NCBI GenBank assembly: GCA_965221185.1
Contig: OZ244866.1
Coordinates: forward strand, 248,001 to 312,000
Length of the DNA: 64,000 nucleotides
Direction: 5' to 3'
Source: Aldehydirespirator sp965221185
GTDB taxonomy: Bacteria > Actinomycetota > Acidimicrobiia > Acidimicrobiales > Aldehydirespiratoraceae
The notes beneath the pieces were generated by a model, which was given only the letters and a program-made list of their open reading frames with translations, was not told the origin of the DNA and did no database searches. Position numbers and translations under genes: made by a program. Position 1 is the stretch's first letter. Each line of letters begins with the position of its first letter. Shown here one piece after another: positions 31,897-41,569 of this stretch.

Positions 31897-33363
31897 ATGA
31901 CCGTCACAGAGTCCCGCCCCGAAGCGGGCACAGACACAGCTCTTCGCACCGGTCGCATCGTCGGCATCGCCGGCCCGGTGGTGGATGTGGAGTTCCCGCC
32001 CGGGCACCTGCCCGAGATCAACACCGAACTCGAGTTCACCGTCACCGTCGACGGCACCGACGTGCGGGTACCGGCGGAGGTGGCCCAACAGATCGGCGAG
32101 CACCGGGTGAGGGCTATCGCGCTCAAGCCCACCGACGGGCTCACCCGGGGCACCGAGGTGCGCAACACCGGCCACGGCATCCAGGTACCGGTGGGTGACG
32201 GCACGCTCGGTCACGTCTGGAACGTGATGGGCGAATGCCTCGACACGCCGGGCCACGACACGCCCGAGCACTGGGACATTCACCGCCCGGCTCCGTCCTT
32301 CGACTCGCTGGAGCCCTCGTCGCAGATGTTCGAGACGGGCGTGAAGGTGATCGACTTGCTCACCCCCTACAAGCAGGGCGGCAAGATCGGCCTGTTCGGA
32401 GGCGCCGGCGTGGGCAAGACCGTGCTCATCACCGAGATGATCACCCGGGTGGCCACCAACCACGGCGGCGTGTCGGTGTTCGCCGGAGTGGGGGAGCGCA
32501 CCCGTGAGGGCACCGACCTGTTCCTGGAGATGGGCGAGACCGTGATGGGCGACGGCAAGACCCGGGTGCTCGACAAGGCCGCCCTGGTTTTCGGCCAGAT
32601 GGACGAGCCGCCCGGTGTGCGCCTTCGGGTGGCCCTGGCCGGTGTGACGGTGGCCGAGTACTTCCGTGACGTGCAGAACCAGGACGTGCTGCTGTTCATC
32701 GACAACATCTTCCGCTTCGTGCAGGCCGGCTCGGAGGTTTCCACCCTGCTGGGCCGGATGCCCTCCGCGGTGGGCTATCAGCCGACCCTGGCCGACGAGA
32801 TGGGCGATCTCCAGGAGCGGATCACCTCCACCCGGGGCAAGTCGATCACGTCGCTGCAGGCGGTGTACGTGCCCGCCGACGACTACACCGACCCGGCCCC
32901 GTTCACGTCGTTCACCCATTTCGACGGCACCACCGAGCTGAGCCGCGACATCGCCGCGCTGGGCATCTACCCGGCGGTCGACCCGTTGGCGTCCACGTCG
33001 ACGATCCTCGATCCGCTGGTGGTGGGGGAGCGCCACTACGCGGTGGCCCGCCGGGTGCAGGAGGTGCTGCAGCGCTACAAGGAGTTGCAGGACATCATCG
33101 CCATCCTCGGCCTCGACGAGCTGTCCGAGGAGGACAGGGTGACCGTGGACCGGGCCCGCAAGGTGCAGCGCTTCCTGTCGCAACCGATGTTCGTGGCCAA
33201 GAACTTCACCGGCCAGGACGGCATCTTCACCCCGGTGGACGAGACCATCGAGTCGTTCGAGGCGCTGGTGAACGGCGACCTCGACCACCTGCCCGAGCAG
33301 GCCTTCTACATGGTGGGCGGCGCCTCCGACGTCGAGCGCAAGGCCGCGGAGCTCCAGACCTGA
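31897..33363 (+). CDS. atpD: F0F1 ATP synthase subunit beta
   Basis: 488 residues. The catalytic subunit: P-loop GGAGVGKT, catalytic Glu in GERTREG, Walker B LLFIDNIFRF, and the DELSEED-type region reads LDELSEEDR. It makes ATP from ADP and phosphate as gamma rotates. SD and spacer are supplied by the 14-nt repeat array. Confidence 0.98.
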   Translation: MTVTESRPEAGTDTALRTGRIVGIAGPVVDVEFPPGHLPEINTELEFTVTVDGTDVRVPAEVAQQIGEHRVRAIALKPTDGLTRGTEVRNTGHGIQVPVGDGTLGHVWNVMGECLDTPGHDTPEHWDIHRPAPSFDSLEPSSQMFETGVKVIDLLTPYKQGGKIGLFGGAGVGKTVLITEMITRVATNHGGVSVFAGVGERTREGTDLFLEMGETVMGDGKTRVLDKAALVFGQMDEPPGVRLRVALAGVTVAEYFRDVQNQDVLLFIDNIFRFVQAGSEVSTLLGRMPSAVGYQPTLADEMGDLQERITSTRGKSITSLQAVYVPADDYTDPAPFTSFTHFDGTTELSRDIAALGIYPAVDPLASTSTILDPLVVGERHYAVARRVQEVLQRYKELQDIIAILGLDELSEEDRVTVDRARKVQRFLSQPMFVAKNFTGQDGIFTPVDETIESFEALVNGDLDHLPEQAFYMVGGASDVERKAAELQT

Positions 33364-33413
33364 GATGGCTGATCGTGCTGTCGGGCTGAGCGTCGAGGGG
33401 TTGAGGGCCTGAC

Positions 33414-33812
33414 ATGGCCGTGGAGCTCGACGTCGAGCTGGTGTCACCCGAGGAGGTGACCTACTCGGGCTCGGCCGAGATGGTGATCGTGCGCACCACC
33501 GAGGAGGGCGACATCGCCTTCCAGGCCGGGCATGTGCCGTTCCTGGGCGTGCTGGCTCCCTGGTCGGTCGACGTGCTGCGCCCCGGTGGCGAGCGTGACA
33601 CCTTCGCGGTGCACAGGGGCTTCGTGGAGGTCAGCCACAACAGGGTGACCATCCTCTCGGACGTGTCCGAGGCCTCGGCCGAGATCGACGTTGCGCGGGC
33701 TGAGACTGCCCGGCAGCAGGCCAGCGAGGCCCTCGCCGCTAATGCTGAGAGTGCCGAGGCATCCGCCGCGCTAGAGCGGGCCGAGTTGCGTTTGAGGGTC
33801 GCGGCCGGCTAG
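33414..33812 (+). CDS. atpC: F0F1 ATP synthase subunit epsilon
   Basis: 132 residues. Beta-sandwich domain (ELDVELVSPEEVTYSGSAEMVIVRTTEEGDIAFQAGH) followed by the C-terminal helical hairpin rich in Ala and Glu. Typical motifs are FAVHRGFVEVSHNRVTIL. It is the last gene of the operon; a GC-rich hairpin follows. Confidence 0.94.
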   Translation: MAVELDVELVSPEEVTYSGSAEMVIVRTTEEGDIAFQAGHVPFLGVLAPWSVDVLRPGGERDTFAVHRGFVEVSHNRVTILSDVSEASAEIDVARAETARQQASEALAANAESAEASAALERAELRLRVAAG

Positions 33813-33851
33813 AGCCCCACCCCGGCCGGCGGGTCCTTCGGTCGGCAGTTC

Positions 33852-33870
33852 GGGCGCTTGTCTCGCGCCC
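33852..33870 (+). terminator. Hairpin after the atp operon
   Basis: Perfect 6-bp stem GGGCGC / GCGCCC with a 7-nt loop, 40 nt after the atpC stop. No U tract follows, so it could be an actinobacterial-type terminator or only a stabilising structure. Confidence 0.4.
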
Positions 33871-33983
33871 ACCAATAGTCGTTCGGACCATCCCCGATTG
33901 CGGGAAGGCCGCGCATTATTGTCCGACCAGTTACCGGTTGCCGGGAGCATCGCGCCTCCGGCAGTTTGGCGGGAAGGCAAACG

Positions 33984-36900
33984 GTGCGGTCGGAGCAGGT
34001 TTATGCGAGCGGTGTAGGCGGTCACCGGCGGACAGGGGGCCGGACCAGCAGGCGGGCGCGGCGCTGGGTCACGAGGCTGCTGTGCGCGCTGGCGGCCTCG
34101 ATGGCCACGGGCGTGGCGCTGGCGCCGGCCGCGGGGGCTCAGACTCCGCCGTCCAACGACGCCTCCCTGCGCTCGCTGTCGATCGAGTCCGACCTCCGGC
34201 AGACGAGGATGTTCCCGGCGTTCGATCCCGACGTGGACCGCTACGATGTCGCGGTCCCGAACGGAGAGACCGAGGTGACGGTGAGGGTCGCGACCAACTA
34301 CTCGGGAGCGTCCGTCGTTCTCGAATCGGCTAGAGAAGGTCATTGCTGCATTCACGAACTGGATTACGACGCCAACACCGGCGTCCACACCTTGGAGTTG
34401 AGGACTGACGGCTCCACCTACATGACGGTTAAGGTCACCGCCGAGGACGGGAGCACCACGAGGGAGTATGGCGTATTCGTGGATATCGCATCGAGCGATG
34501 CCTTGGAATGGCGGGTCTACAACGATGTTCCCATGGATCGCTTAGTTGACGATTCGAGGCTTCCCTCGCATTACGTGGCGGGGGTTTGGGCCGACGATTC
34601 CAGAGTCTTCGTTACCGGACGCCGGAACGATCCCTTCGATCAGAAACTCTTTGCGTTCAATGCTGCCGACAGCACACGCCAGACGGCCGACGAGTTCGTG
34701 ATCGGCGGCGACGCGGGGATCTGGTCGGATGGGACCACTCTATGGTCGATGGACTCCGATGGCGAGTTGAGGGCTTACAATCTCTCGGACGGCTCGGAGG
34801 ATGCGAGCCTACGCGCCGATGTCAGCCCATCCGGATACTACGGTACCGAACCCCGTGAAGTGGATGAGCCGAGGGGTATCTGGTCGGACGGTGACACCCT
34901 CTGGGTAGTGGATCGCGACAATGCCAAGGTTGTTGCCTTCGCTTTACCCACGAAGTGCGATCGCACTGACAACTACTGCCGTCGCTCCAACTTTGACTTC
35001 GATCTGGCGACTGACAACGACAGCCCGTGGGGGATCACCGCAGGGAGCAGCACCCTTGGCGGCCCTGTGGATACGTGGTGGGTGACAGAAATAGGCGAAC
35101 GCGGCATGACGACAGACGCCAGAAAGATATACGCGTACGACCGTTCCGATGGCAGCCGTGACTCTGCCAAGGATTTTGATTTGTCGCAACTCAACATTAT
35201 AAACCTTCAACAACTCTACTATGGCCTTGCTGCCACCGACACGATCATGTACGTCGCGGAGTACATAACCGGCCGGGTCTATTCCTTCAGCATGCCAGGC
35301 GTGTCAGGTCCAGTAGCCCCGGCACTGGCATCAAGCGACGCAACGTTGAGCAGCTTGTCGCTGCGGCTCCACATGGCGTTGGACGATACTGTGCTCGACC
35401 CAGTGTTCGACCCCAAACAGACCCGCTACGACGCCCAGGTCGAGCCCGACGAAGCGTCGATCACCGTCACGGCCACGCCGAACCCCTCTGCCCAAGGCGC
35501 CGTGGTCAAGGTCGGCGGGACGACATTTGCCGATGGCGTGGTTGCACTGAATGCTGAGGGCAGAACCACGACGATCTTGATCGAGGTAACCGCCCAGGAC
35601 GGCTCCAAGCAGACCTACACCGTGGAGGTCGACCGGCGCGCCAAGTCCACCGATGCGACGTTGTCCAGTCTGGCGTTAACGGATCTTGTCAATATTGCGC
35701 CCGATGACCAAGTGACGCTGACGCCAGGGTTCGCGCCGGGGACGGCCGATTACACGGCCACGGTGCCCAATCCGGTGGATGAGGTAACCGTGACGGCGAT
35801 ACCAACTGACCCGGACTATTTTGAGTCCATCGTCATCAACGGCACCGATGTCACACAGGACAACGGTGCGCTTGTCGTCGCCTTGGACGCCGAGGAAGTC
35901 GACGACCCGGTGGTCAACACCATCACGGTGGTGGTGACGGCTGAGGACGGCACGACGAAGACCTACACGGTAAGGGTGACACGGGAACGCGCATTGTCGG
36001 ACAACGCGATGCTGGGGAATCTGGTGCTCATGTACGGCGAGGAGGAGGCTGAACTGACACCCGGGTTCGCATCCGGTGAATACGCTTACACGACGAGTGT
36101 CGCCGACGGCGTGACGTCGGTTCTGGTCAGTTTCGAGAAGGGCTATGTAAATCAAACTGTCGCGATGAGGGCCGGCGGTGCGAAAGATGAAAATGGGGAT
36201 GTGGTCGATGAGTCCCCTGTAACGGTCGTGGTGGGTGGCACCCCACTGAGCTTGGTTGTCGGTGCGAACACGTTGACGATCGACGTCATGGCTGAGAACG
36301 GCATCGCGCAGCAGTCCTACGAAGTGATCATCACCCGCGACGTAGCGTCGAACGTCGCGACCTTGGAGAGCCTGTCATTGGATCCCGGCACGGTGAACGA
36401 AGCCTTCCAGTCCAGTACCGTCCTGTACACGGCATCCGTTCTGCACGACGAAGATTCGACAGTTGTGGAGTTCGTCAAGTCGGTCGACACCGCCACCGTG
36501 TTAGTGAAGGTGGGGGGCACTGTCGGCCAGGACGACACGGTCATGGGTGGGACGGGCGCGAGATCCGATGGCAGCGTGGATCTGGTCGTGGGCTCGAACA
36601 CCGTAACCGTGGAAGTGACTGCGCAGGACGGACAAACCAAGAACCTCTATGTCGTGACGGTCACGAGGCCGGTGGAGCCGGATTCCGATGACGCGACCCT
36701 CGGGACGCTGACCCTGACGAACCCCAAGAATTCCCTTGATGTGGAACTCGATTCCATGTTCACCCCCGCCGATACCTATTACGAGAACACTGGAGTAGGC
36801 AACGATGTGACCCAGGTTGTTGTAGTAGCGAAACCCACCGATTCGAATGCGCAGTCAGTGCAATTGCAGGTGGATGGCACGGACTCGGGGGACAAGGCGG

Positions 36901-38450
36901 CTCTTGCCGATGGTGTGACGGTAGATCTCGCCGATCCGGGTGTCGCGAATGTGTTGACGATCAAGGTGACGGCCGAGGATGGCAACGCGACGGAGACCTA
37001 CACGATCAAGCTCACTCGCAATTTCCCGCCGCTGAGCGGCGTCACGACGCTGTACTCGCTAGTGCTGAGGGATCTGACGCAGACGCCAGTGACACTGGAC
37101 CCGGAATTCGTCGTGGGCGGGGAGAACGGGACATCCTTTGCGGTGTCCGTGGATCACGGCGTGACGAAAGTCGAGGTGATCGCTGCACCCACCGATACGT
37201 CCGGGGCCAGCGTGGAGATCACGGGTGCTGATCCTGGCGGTTTCGTGTCGCTCAACGTCGGCGATAACACTATTGAGGTGGTGGTAACAGCACAGGACGT
37301 CAATTTCACGGAGACCCACACGGTGACCGTAACGAGGGACGACGCTCCGTCCGACGACGTTGCGACACTCAGTTCCCTGACGGTGGGCGGCGAGGACGTC
37401 GGCCTCACCTCCGATACCTATGACTACGACGTCGGCGTGCTCAACGGTATTGACAAGACCACGGTCAGAGCCGTGGCGACGAGCGCGAACGCGGAGGTGG
37501 CGATCAGCTTCGGCGATACCTCGGCCACTGGCGAAGTAGGCGAAGAATGGTTTGCCAGTCTCATCGATGCCCAACTCGAAGAAGGGGACAACGTGTTCAC
37601 GGTGGTGGTCACGCCCGAGAACGGCACCGCCGCTGACACAAAGACCTACACCGTTACCGTGACTCGGGCTAAGCCGAGTTCCCAGTCGCCGAGGCCCTCG
37701 ACGCCGGGGAACAGCAATCCCGGCGGCGTGCCCTTCAATCCCGGCGCCGTGTTCGTTAATCCCGGCGGTGGCGGCGGCGGTGGCGGTGGCGGTGGTGGCG
37801 GTGGTTCCAATCCGGATACCACCACCGTGGGCGAGTCCCCTGCAGACGAGTCCGATTCTTCCGACGACTTCACGTCGCTGGACGACGCCGGTGACGCGGG
37901 CACCGAGACCGAGGCGGCCATCAACGCGCTGCATCGCCTCGGCGTGTTCACCGGCACCCTGTGCCAGCCGAACCGACTGTGCCCCAACGATCCGATGAAG
38001 CGCTGGTTCGCAGCGGTGTGGCTCGTGCGGCTCATCGACGGCGACGATCCCGCGGACGTGACCGAGTCCCGCTTCGAGGATGTGAATGCCTCGACCATGT
38101 GGGAGGAGAGCGTGTGGTACGCACCGCATGTGGAGCGTCTGGCCGATCTGGAGATCACCGTCGGCTGCACCCAGGATCCACTGAATTTCTGTCCCGATGT
38201 CACCCTGACCCGGGCTCAGGTGGCCAGTTGGTTGGCGCGGGCCTTCGACCTCGAATCAGACGAGTCGCAAGGCTTCGTCGACGCGGTGGACAGCGCTCAC
38301 GAGGCGAACATCAACGCGGTCGTGGCCGCGGGAGTCATGAGCGGCTGCTCGACCAGCCCGAAGAACTTCTGCCTCACCGGCACGGTGACCAAGGGCGAGA
38401 TGGCCCTCTACGTCGACAAGGCTCGCAAGGTCGCCTCCTCCGCTTCCTGA
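33984..38450 (+). CDS. Giant secreted protein with cadherin-like beta-sandwich repeats and a C-terminal Cys-paired SLH-like module
   Basis: 1488 residues from GTG 33984; TTG 33966 is the upstream alternative. Long basic signal peptide (WVTRLLCALAASMATGVALAPAAGA). Residues about 55-155 form one cadherin-like beta-sandwich (PF12733-type) domain. About 165-450 are WSDG/DTLWVVDRDN-type repeats suggesting a propeller. About 450-1230 hold some eight more beta-sandwich repeats of 90-110 residues ending in TYTVxVTR. Then a Pro/Gly linker with a run of 13 Gly, and from about 1300 an SLH-like triplet with Cys pairs TLCQPNRLC, GCTQDPLNFC and GCSTSPKNFC. The beta-sandwich part has lower GC and more varied codons than its neighbours. 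Probably a cell-surface adhesin or wall protein. Confidence 0.82.
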   Translation: MRSEQVYASGVGGHRRTGGRTSRRARRWVTRLLCALAASMATGVALAPAAGAQTPPSNDASLRSLSIESDLRQTRMFPAFDPDVDRYDVAVPNGETEVTVRVATNYSGASVVLESAREGHCCIHELDYDANTGVHTLELRTDGSTYMTVKVTAEDGSTTREYGVFVDIASSDALEWRVYNDVPMDRLVDDSRLPSHYVAGVWADDSRVFVTGRRNDPFDQKLFAFNAADSTRQTADEFVIGGDAGIWSDGTTLWSMDSDGELRAYNLSDGSEDASLRADVSPSGYYGTEPREVDEPRGIWSDGDTLWVVDRDNAKVVAFALPTKCDRTDNYCRRSNFDFDLATDNDSPWGITAGSSTLGGPVDTWWVTEIGERGMTTDARKIYAYDRSDGSRDSAKDFDLSQLNIINLQQLYYGLAATDTIMYVAEYITGRVYSFSMPGVSGPVAPALASSDATLSSLSLRLHMALDDTVLDPVFDPKQTRYDAQVEPDEASITVTATPNPSAQGAVVKVGGTTFADGVVALNAEGRTTTILIEVTAQDGSKQTYTVEVDRRAKSTDATLSSLALTDLVNIAPDDQVTLTPGFAPGTADYTATVPNPVDEVTVTAIPTDPDYFESIVINGTDVTQDNGALVVALDAEEVDDPVVNTITVVVTAEDGTTKTYTVRVTRERALSDNAMLGNLVLMYGEEEAELTPGFASGEYAYTTSVADGVTSVLVSFEKGYVNQTVAMRAGGAKDENGDVVDESPVTVVVGGTPLSLVVGANTLTIDVMAENGIAQQSYEVIITRDVASNVATLESLSLDPGTVNEAFQSSTVLYTASVLHDEDSTVVEFVKSVDTATVLVKVGGTVGQDDTVMGGTGARSDGSVDLVVGSNTVTVEVTAQDGQTKNLYVVTVTRPVEPDSDDATLGTLTLTNPKNSLDVELDSMFTPADTYYENTGVGNDVTQVVVVAKPTDSNAQSVQLQVDGTDSGDKAALADGVTVDLADPGVANVLTIKVTAEDGNATETYTIKLTRNFPPLSGVTTLYSLVLRDLTQTPVTLDPEFVVGGENGTSFAVSVDHGVTKVEVIAAPTDTSGASVEITGADPGGFVSLNVGDNTIEVVVTAQDVNFTETHTVTVTRDDAPSDDVATLSSLTVGGEDVGLTSDTYDYDVGVLNGIDKTTVRAVATSANAEVAISFGDTSATGEVGEEWFASLIDAQLEEGDNVFTVVVTPENGTAADTKTYTVTVTRAKPSSQSPRPSTPGNSNPGGVPFNPGAVFVNPGGGGGGGGGGGGGGSNPDTTTVGESPADESDSSDDFTSLDDAGDAGTETEAAINALHRLGVFTGTLCQPNRLCPNDPMKRWFAAVWLVRLIDGDDPADVTESRFEDVNASTMWEESVWYAPHVERLADLEITVGCTQDPLNFCPDVTLTRAQVASWLARAFDLESDESQGFVDAVDSAHEANINAVVAAGVMSGCSTSPKNFCLTGTVTKGEMALYVDKARKVASSAS

Positions 38451-38516
38451 CCGCGGGGACGCGCCCTTCGGAGTCGCTCTGGCGGTGACGCCCGGAACTC
38501 TGTACAGCGCGCCGGC

Positions 38517-39497
38517 CTAGATGTCGCGAGCCTTGCGGAGATGGTGCCGGCCCTCGATCATGCGCACGGTACCGGACCGGCTGCGCATCACCAGCGACTG
38601 GGTGTGGCAGAAGGAGGCGTCGAAATGGACGCCCTGGAGCAGGTCTCCGTCGGTCACGCCTGTGGCCGCGAAGAAGCAGTTGTCGGTGTGGACCAGGTCG
38701 TCCTGGGTCAGCACCCGCTCCACGTCGTAGCCCAGCTTGGTCAGGGCCTTGCGCTCGTGCTCGTTGCGGGGCCACAGACGGCCCTGCAGGGCACCGCCCA
38801 TGCATTTGATGGCGGCTGCGGTGATCACGCCTTCGGGGGTGCCGCCGATGCCGAAGAGGATGTCGGCGCCGGTGTTGGGCCAGGCCGTGGAAATGGCCCC
38901 GGCCACATCACCATCGGGGATGAGCCGGATGCGGGCGCCGGCCTCGCGGACCTCGGCGATCAAATCGTCGTGCCGGTCGCGGTCCAGGATCACAGCCGTC
39001 AGATCTTGCACGGACTCGCCCTTGGCCTCGGCCACAGCCTTCAGATTCTCCGTGGGTGACTTGGTGATGTCGATCAGATCGGCGGCGTCGGGGCCGGTGG
39101 CGATCTTCTCCATGTACACGCAAGGGCCGGGGTCGAACATCGTGGCCCGGTCGGCCACCGCGATCACCGACAGGGCGTTGGCCCGCCCCAGCGAGGTGAG
39201 CGTGGTCCCGTCGATCGGGTCGACGGCCACATCGGTCTGCGGGAGTTGGCCGTTGCCGACCCGCTCACCGTTGTAGAGCATCGGCGCCTCGTCCTTCTCG
39301 CCCTCCCCGATCACGACGATGCCGTCCATTGAGATGTCGCTCAGCACCCGGCGCATCGCGTCGACAGCGGCCCCGTCGGCGCCGTCCTTGTCGCCCCGAC
39401 CCATCCATCGTGACGCGGCGATGGCGGCCCCCTCGGTGATTCGCACCAGTTCGAGGGCGATGTTCCGGTCGGGCTTGGGATGCGCGGGGATGGCCAT
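38517..39497 (-). CDS. glpX: Class II fructose-1,6-bisphosphatase
   Basis: 326 residues from the ATG at 39497; the ATG lies 6 nt after a TACGTT -10. A gluconeogenic enzyme that removes the 1-phosphate of fructose 1,6-bisphosphate. The class II metal-binding motifs are GEGEKDEAPMLYNGERVG and VDPIDGTTLTSLGRANAL. Downstream motifs GIGGTPEGVITAAAIKCMGG and GVTDGDLLQGV agree. Typical of actinobacterial GlpX. Confidence 0.96.
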   Translation of the reverse strand: MAIPAHPKPDRNIALELVRITEGAAIAASRWMGRGDKDGADGAAVDAMRRVLSDISMDGIVVIGEGEKDEAPMLYNGERVGNGQLPQTDVAVDPIDGTTLTSLGRANALSVIAVADRATMFDPGPCVYMEKIATGPDAADLIDITKSPTENLKAVAEAKGESVQDLTAVILDRDRHDDLIAEVREAGARIRLIPDGDVAGAISTAWPNTGADILFGIGGTPEGVITAAAIKCMGGALQGRLWPRNEHERKALTKLGYDVERVLTQDDLVHTDNCFFAATGVTDGDLLQGVHFDASFCHTQSLVMRSRSGTVRMIEGRHHLRKARDI

Positions 39498-39503
39498 GAC
39501 GCG

Positions 39504-39509
39504 AACGTA
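39504..39509 (-). promoter_or_regulatory. -10 element (leaderless type) of glpX
   Basis: TACGTT on the minus strand, 6 nt before the ATG at 39497. Confidence 0.5.
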
Positions 39510-39615
39510 GTCGAAGCTGGGGGCCCGGGACTGCCGCTGCGGCGGCGCGCGGTTTCGGCCATCGCGGCGCAGTGGCTCTGCCGCAATGCACTGCCGGGAT
39601 GGCAAGATGGTGGGG

Positions 39616-40629
39616 ATGTCCGCTGCATTCCGACCCAGGTTCCGTCGCGGCGCGGCGGAGGCCGAGCCTGAAGGAGATCTCACCGAGAGAACACCCTTCG
39701 AGTCAGCCGGCGACGAGGTCGACGGTGAGGAGGTCGCAGGCGACCTCACCAATGTTGACGATGACGTGGTCGACGACGCTGGCGAGGATGCAGGCGAGTG
39801 GCTGGCCTACGAGTTCCACGGGTGGTCGCTTGAGAGCCGGGTGATGCTGCAGCAGTTGCTCACCGTCGACCAGGTCGTGCACTCGTGGCAGGGCACAACC
39901 CTGATGGTGCACGAGTCGCTGGAGGCAACAGTCGACAGCCTCGTGGACGAGGTTGAGGAGACCGAGAAGGCGAAGGAGGCCATCGCCCGTCCCATCGGAC
40001 CCGAAGACCCCTTGACCGCCTTCGAGCTCGCCGAGTGGCCCGAAGCGCTGCGGGCCGAGTTGATGGAGCGGCTGGTGCAGGCCCGTGTGCCCCACATACT
40101 CGATACTGAGGGCGATACCGACGCGGTCGACCCCGACGCTGAGGGCGACGCCGACGCGGTCGACCCCGACGCTGAGGGCGACGCCGACGCGGTCGACCCC
40201 GACGCTGAGGGCGACGCCGACGCGGCCGACCCCGACGCCGAGCGGGCGGAAGTCTGCGACCTGCTGGTCCGCGAGGCGGACGAGGAGCGGGTTGAGCTGG
40301 TGATAGACGACCTGCTGGCCCGTGAGGAGGAAGCGGACTTCGAGGAGTTGGACGGGCTGGAGGTCAACGGCCTCCTCAGCGACCTGTTCGTGGCGTGCGA
40401 CCGGCTTCGGCGCGATCCCCGCGACTATGACGGCACAAGGGGTGTGGTGGTCAACGCCCGGCGGGTTGCCGCGGTGCGGACGCCGTTCGGATTCTCCGCG
40501 TCGAACTGGCGCAGTCTGCGCAATGCGGCGGGCGACCTGCTGGCCATGGTGGAGGGCGAGGATTCCGACGACGACGACCTCCGCGAGCTGGCCCACAACA
40601 TGAGCGACGCACTCAGAATGCTCATCTAA
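39616..40629 (+). CDS. Acidic protein of unknown function with tandem repeats
   Basis: 337 residues from ATG 39616. Strongly acidic and cytoplasmic (no signal or membrane segment). The N-terminus is a short basic patch (FRPRFRRGAA), then an Asp/Glu/Val-rich stretch. A first folded part (about 65-125) reads AYEFHGWSLESRVMLQQLLTVDQVVHSWQGTTLMVHESLEATVDSLVDEVEE. A second part (about 140-160 and 210-235) reads FELAEWPEALRAELMERLVQARVPHIL...CDLLVREADEERVELVIDDLL, split by four 11-residue acidic repeats. The two parts look like a duplicated small alpha/beta domain, perhaps of the DUF2007 type; this is weak inference. The C-terminal third is helical (VVVNARRVAAVRTPFGFSASNWRSL). Divergent from glpX. 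Confidence 0.7.
   Translation: MSAAFRPRFRRGAAEAEPEGDLTERTPFESAGDEVDGEEVAGDLTNVDDDVVDDAGEDAGEWLAYEFHGWSLESRVMLQQLLTVDQVVHSWQGTTLMVHESLEATVDSLVDEVEETEKAKEAIARPIGPEDPLTAFELAEWPEALRAELMERLVQARVPHILDTEGDTDAVDPDAEGDADAVDPDAEGDADAVDPDAEGDADAADPDAERAEVCDLLVREADEERVELVIDDLLAREEEADFEELDGLEVNGLLSDLFVACDRLRRDPRDYDGTRGVVVNARRVAAVRTPFGFSASNWRSLRNAAGDLLAMVEGEDSDDDDLRELAHNMSDALRMLI
40108..40239 (+). repeat. Coding minisatellite, four 33-nt units
   Basis: Four tandem units encode EGDADAVDPDA with almost identical codons. The array splits the second folded part of the acidic protein. Confidence 0.92.
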
Positions 40630-40750
40630 GAATGCTCAGACGTACGGGACCGAGAGCTGGTTAGACGGCACCACATCCGGCGAGATCGACGCCTAGCGGG
40701 TCCCTCTGCGCCGATTCCGAGCCAGCCGGGTCGCCGGGACCATGGCCCGC

Positions 40751-40762
40751 TAGCTTGGCCGG
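40751..40762 (+). promoter_or_regulatory. -10 element (leaderless type) of the J-domain gene
   Basis: TAGCTT at 40751-40756, 6 nt spacer, GTG at 40763; the same layout as hom and argS. Confidence 0.5.
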
Positions 40763-41488
40763 GTGCTGCTGGCCGAACTGGAGATCTTCCACTCCAGACC
40801 GATAGCCCCCACCCGCCGCATCTCCATCGGCAGGGCATGGCTTCCCGGCTCACAGGACGGCACCGGTCCGGGCTTCGGGAGCCTGCTGCTGGGCGGGGTG
40901 TGCGCCCGCTTCGGGCCGGGACTGTCCTACGATTTGCTGGGCGAGGTCGTGGAGCTTGTCCATCAGCTGGAACAGGGCCGGTCCGTGGCCCAGCCCCGGC
41001 TTCGGAATCGGTTGCAGCGAGACCGGGTGGGCCTGACCCGCAGCCGTCAGCGGCTCTACGGCGGCAGGTCCGCGTCCGAGGACGAGTTCTCTTGCGAGTT
41101 CGACGGCTCCCGGGCGACGCCGAGTCAGCTCGTGCTCGGTGCCGCCTATGCGGCCGGGCTCGCTGCACCACTGGTTCGGGGCGAGGCGCTTCGGGCTGTG
41201 CGGAGAGGATTGGCGTGGCGGGGCGAGGTCGGGCCCGCACTGTTCTCCTACCTGGCATCCGGCCAGTCGTCGCCGCGCCCTGCTCGGGCCATTGCCGATC
41301 CCGTCGGCTGGGCCCTGGAGATCCTGGGGTTCGACCGCGAGGTCGAGATGCCTGCCGAGGCCGCAGTCCGGCGAGGATTCCGCGAGGCCCTGCGGGCCGC
41401 CCATCCCGATCTCGGCGCGGCGGAGGCCAAGGCCGCCGATCGCATCGCGGAGTTGAGCGAGGCTCGCCGGATCCTGTTGACGCTCTAG
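40763..41488 (+). CDS. J-domain-containing protein
   Basis: 241 residues from a GTG, with no membrane segment. The last 50 residues form a J-domain-like hairpin: helix with VRRGFREALRAA, the HPD tripeptide (AAHPDLGAAEAK), then AADRIAELSEARRILL. The HPD loop is what stimulates Hsp70 ATPase. The first 180 residues are Arg- and Gly-rich and unfamiliar; an RGGR and RRGLAW pattern suggests nucleic-acid or protein contact. It may be a dedicated DnaK partner. It faces the convergent GTPase gene with an 81-nt gap. Confidence 0.75.
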   Translation: MLLAELEIFHSRPIAPTRRISIGRAWLPGSQDGTGPGFGSLLLGGVCARFGPGLSYDLLGEVVELVHQLEQGRSVAQPRLRNRLQRDRVGLTRSRQRLYGGRSASEDEFSCEFDGSRATPSQLVLGAAYAAGLAAPLVRGEALRAVRRGLAWRGEVGPALFSYLASGQSSPRPARAIADPVGWALEILGFDREVEMPAEAAVRRGFREALRAAHPDLGAAEAKAADRIAELSEARRILLTL

Positions 41489-41569
41489 TGGCCTGCTGTG
41501 GCGGCCTGCTCTGGCGTGCGGCTTTGGATGCCGAGAGCTAGCGGCCTGCTCGAGCGTTCGGCTAACGCG

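Noticed and set aside
31447..33447. 666-codon open frame on the minus strand across atpG and atpD
   Set aside because: Shadow of high-GC coding sequence on the other strand; His/Gly/Val-rich with no domain.
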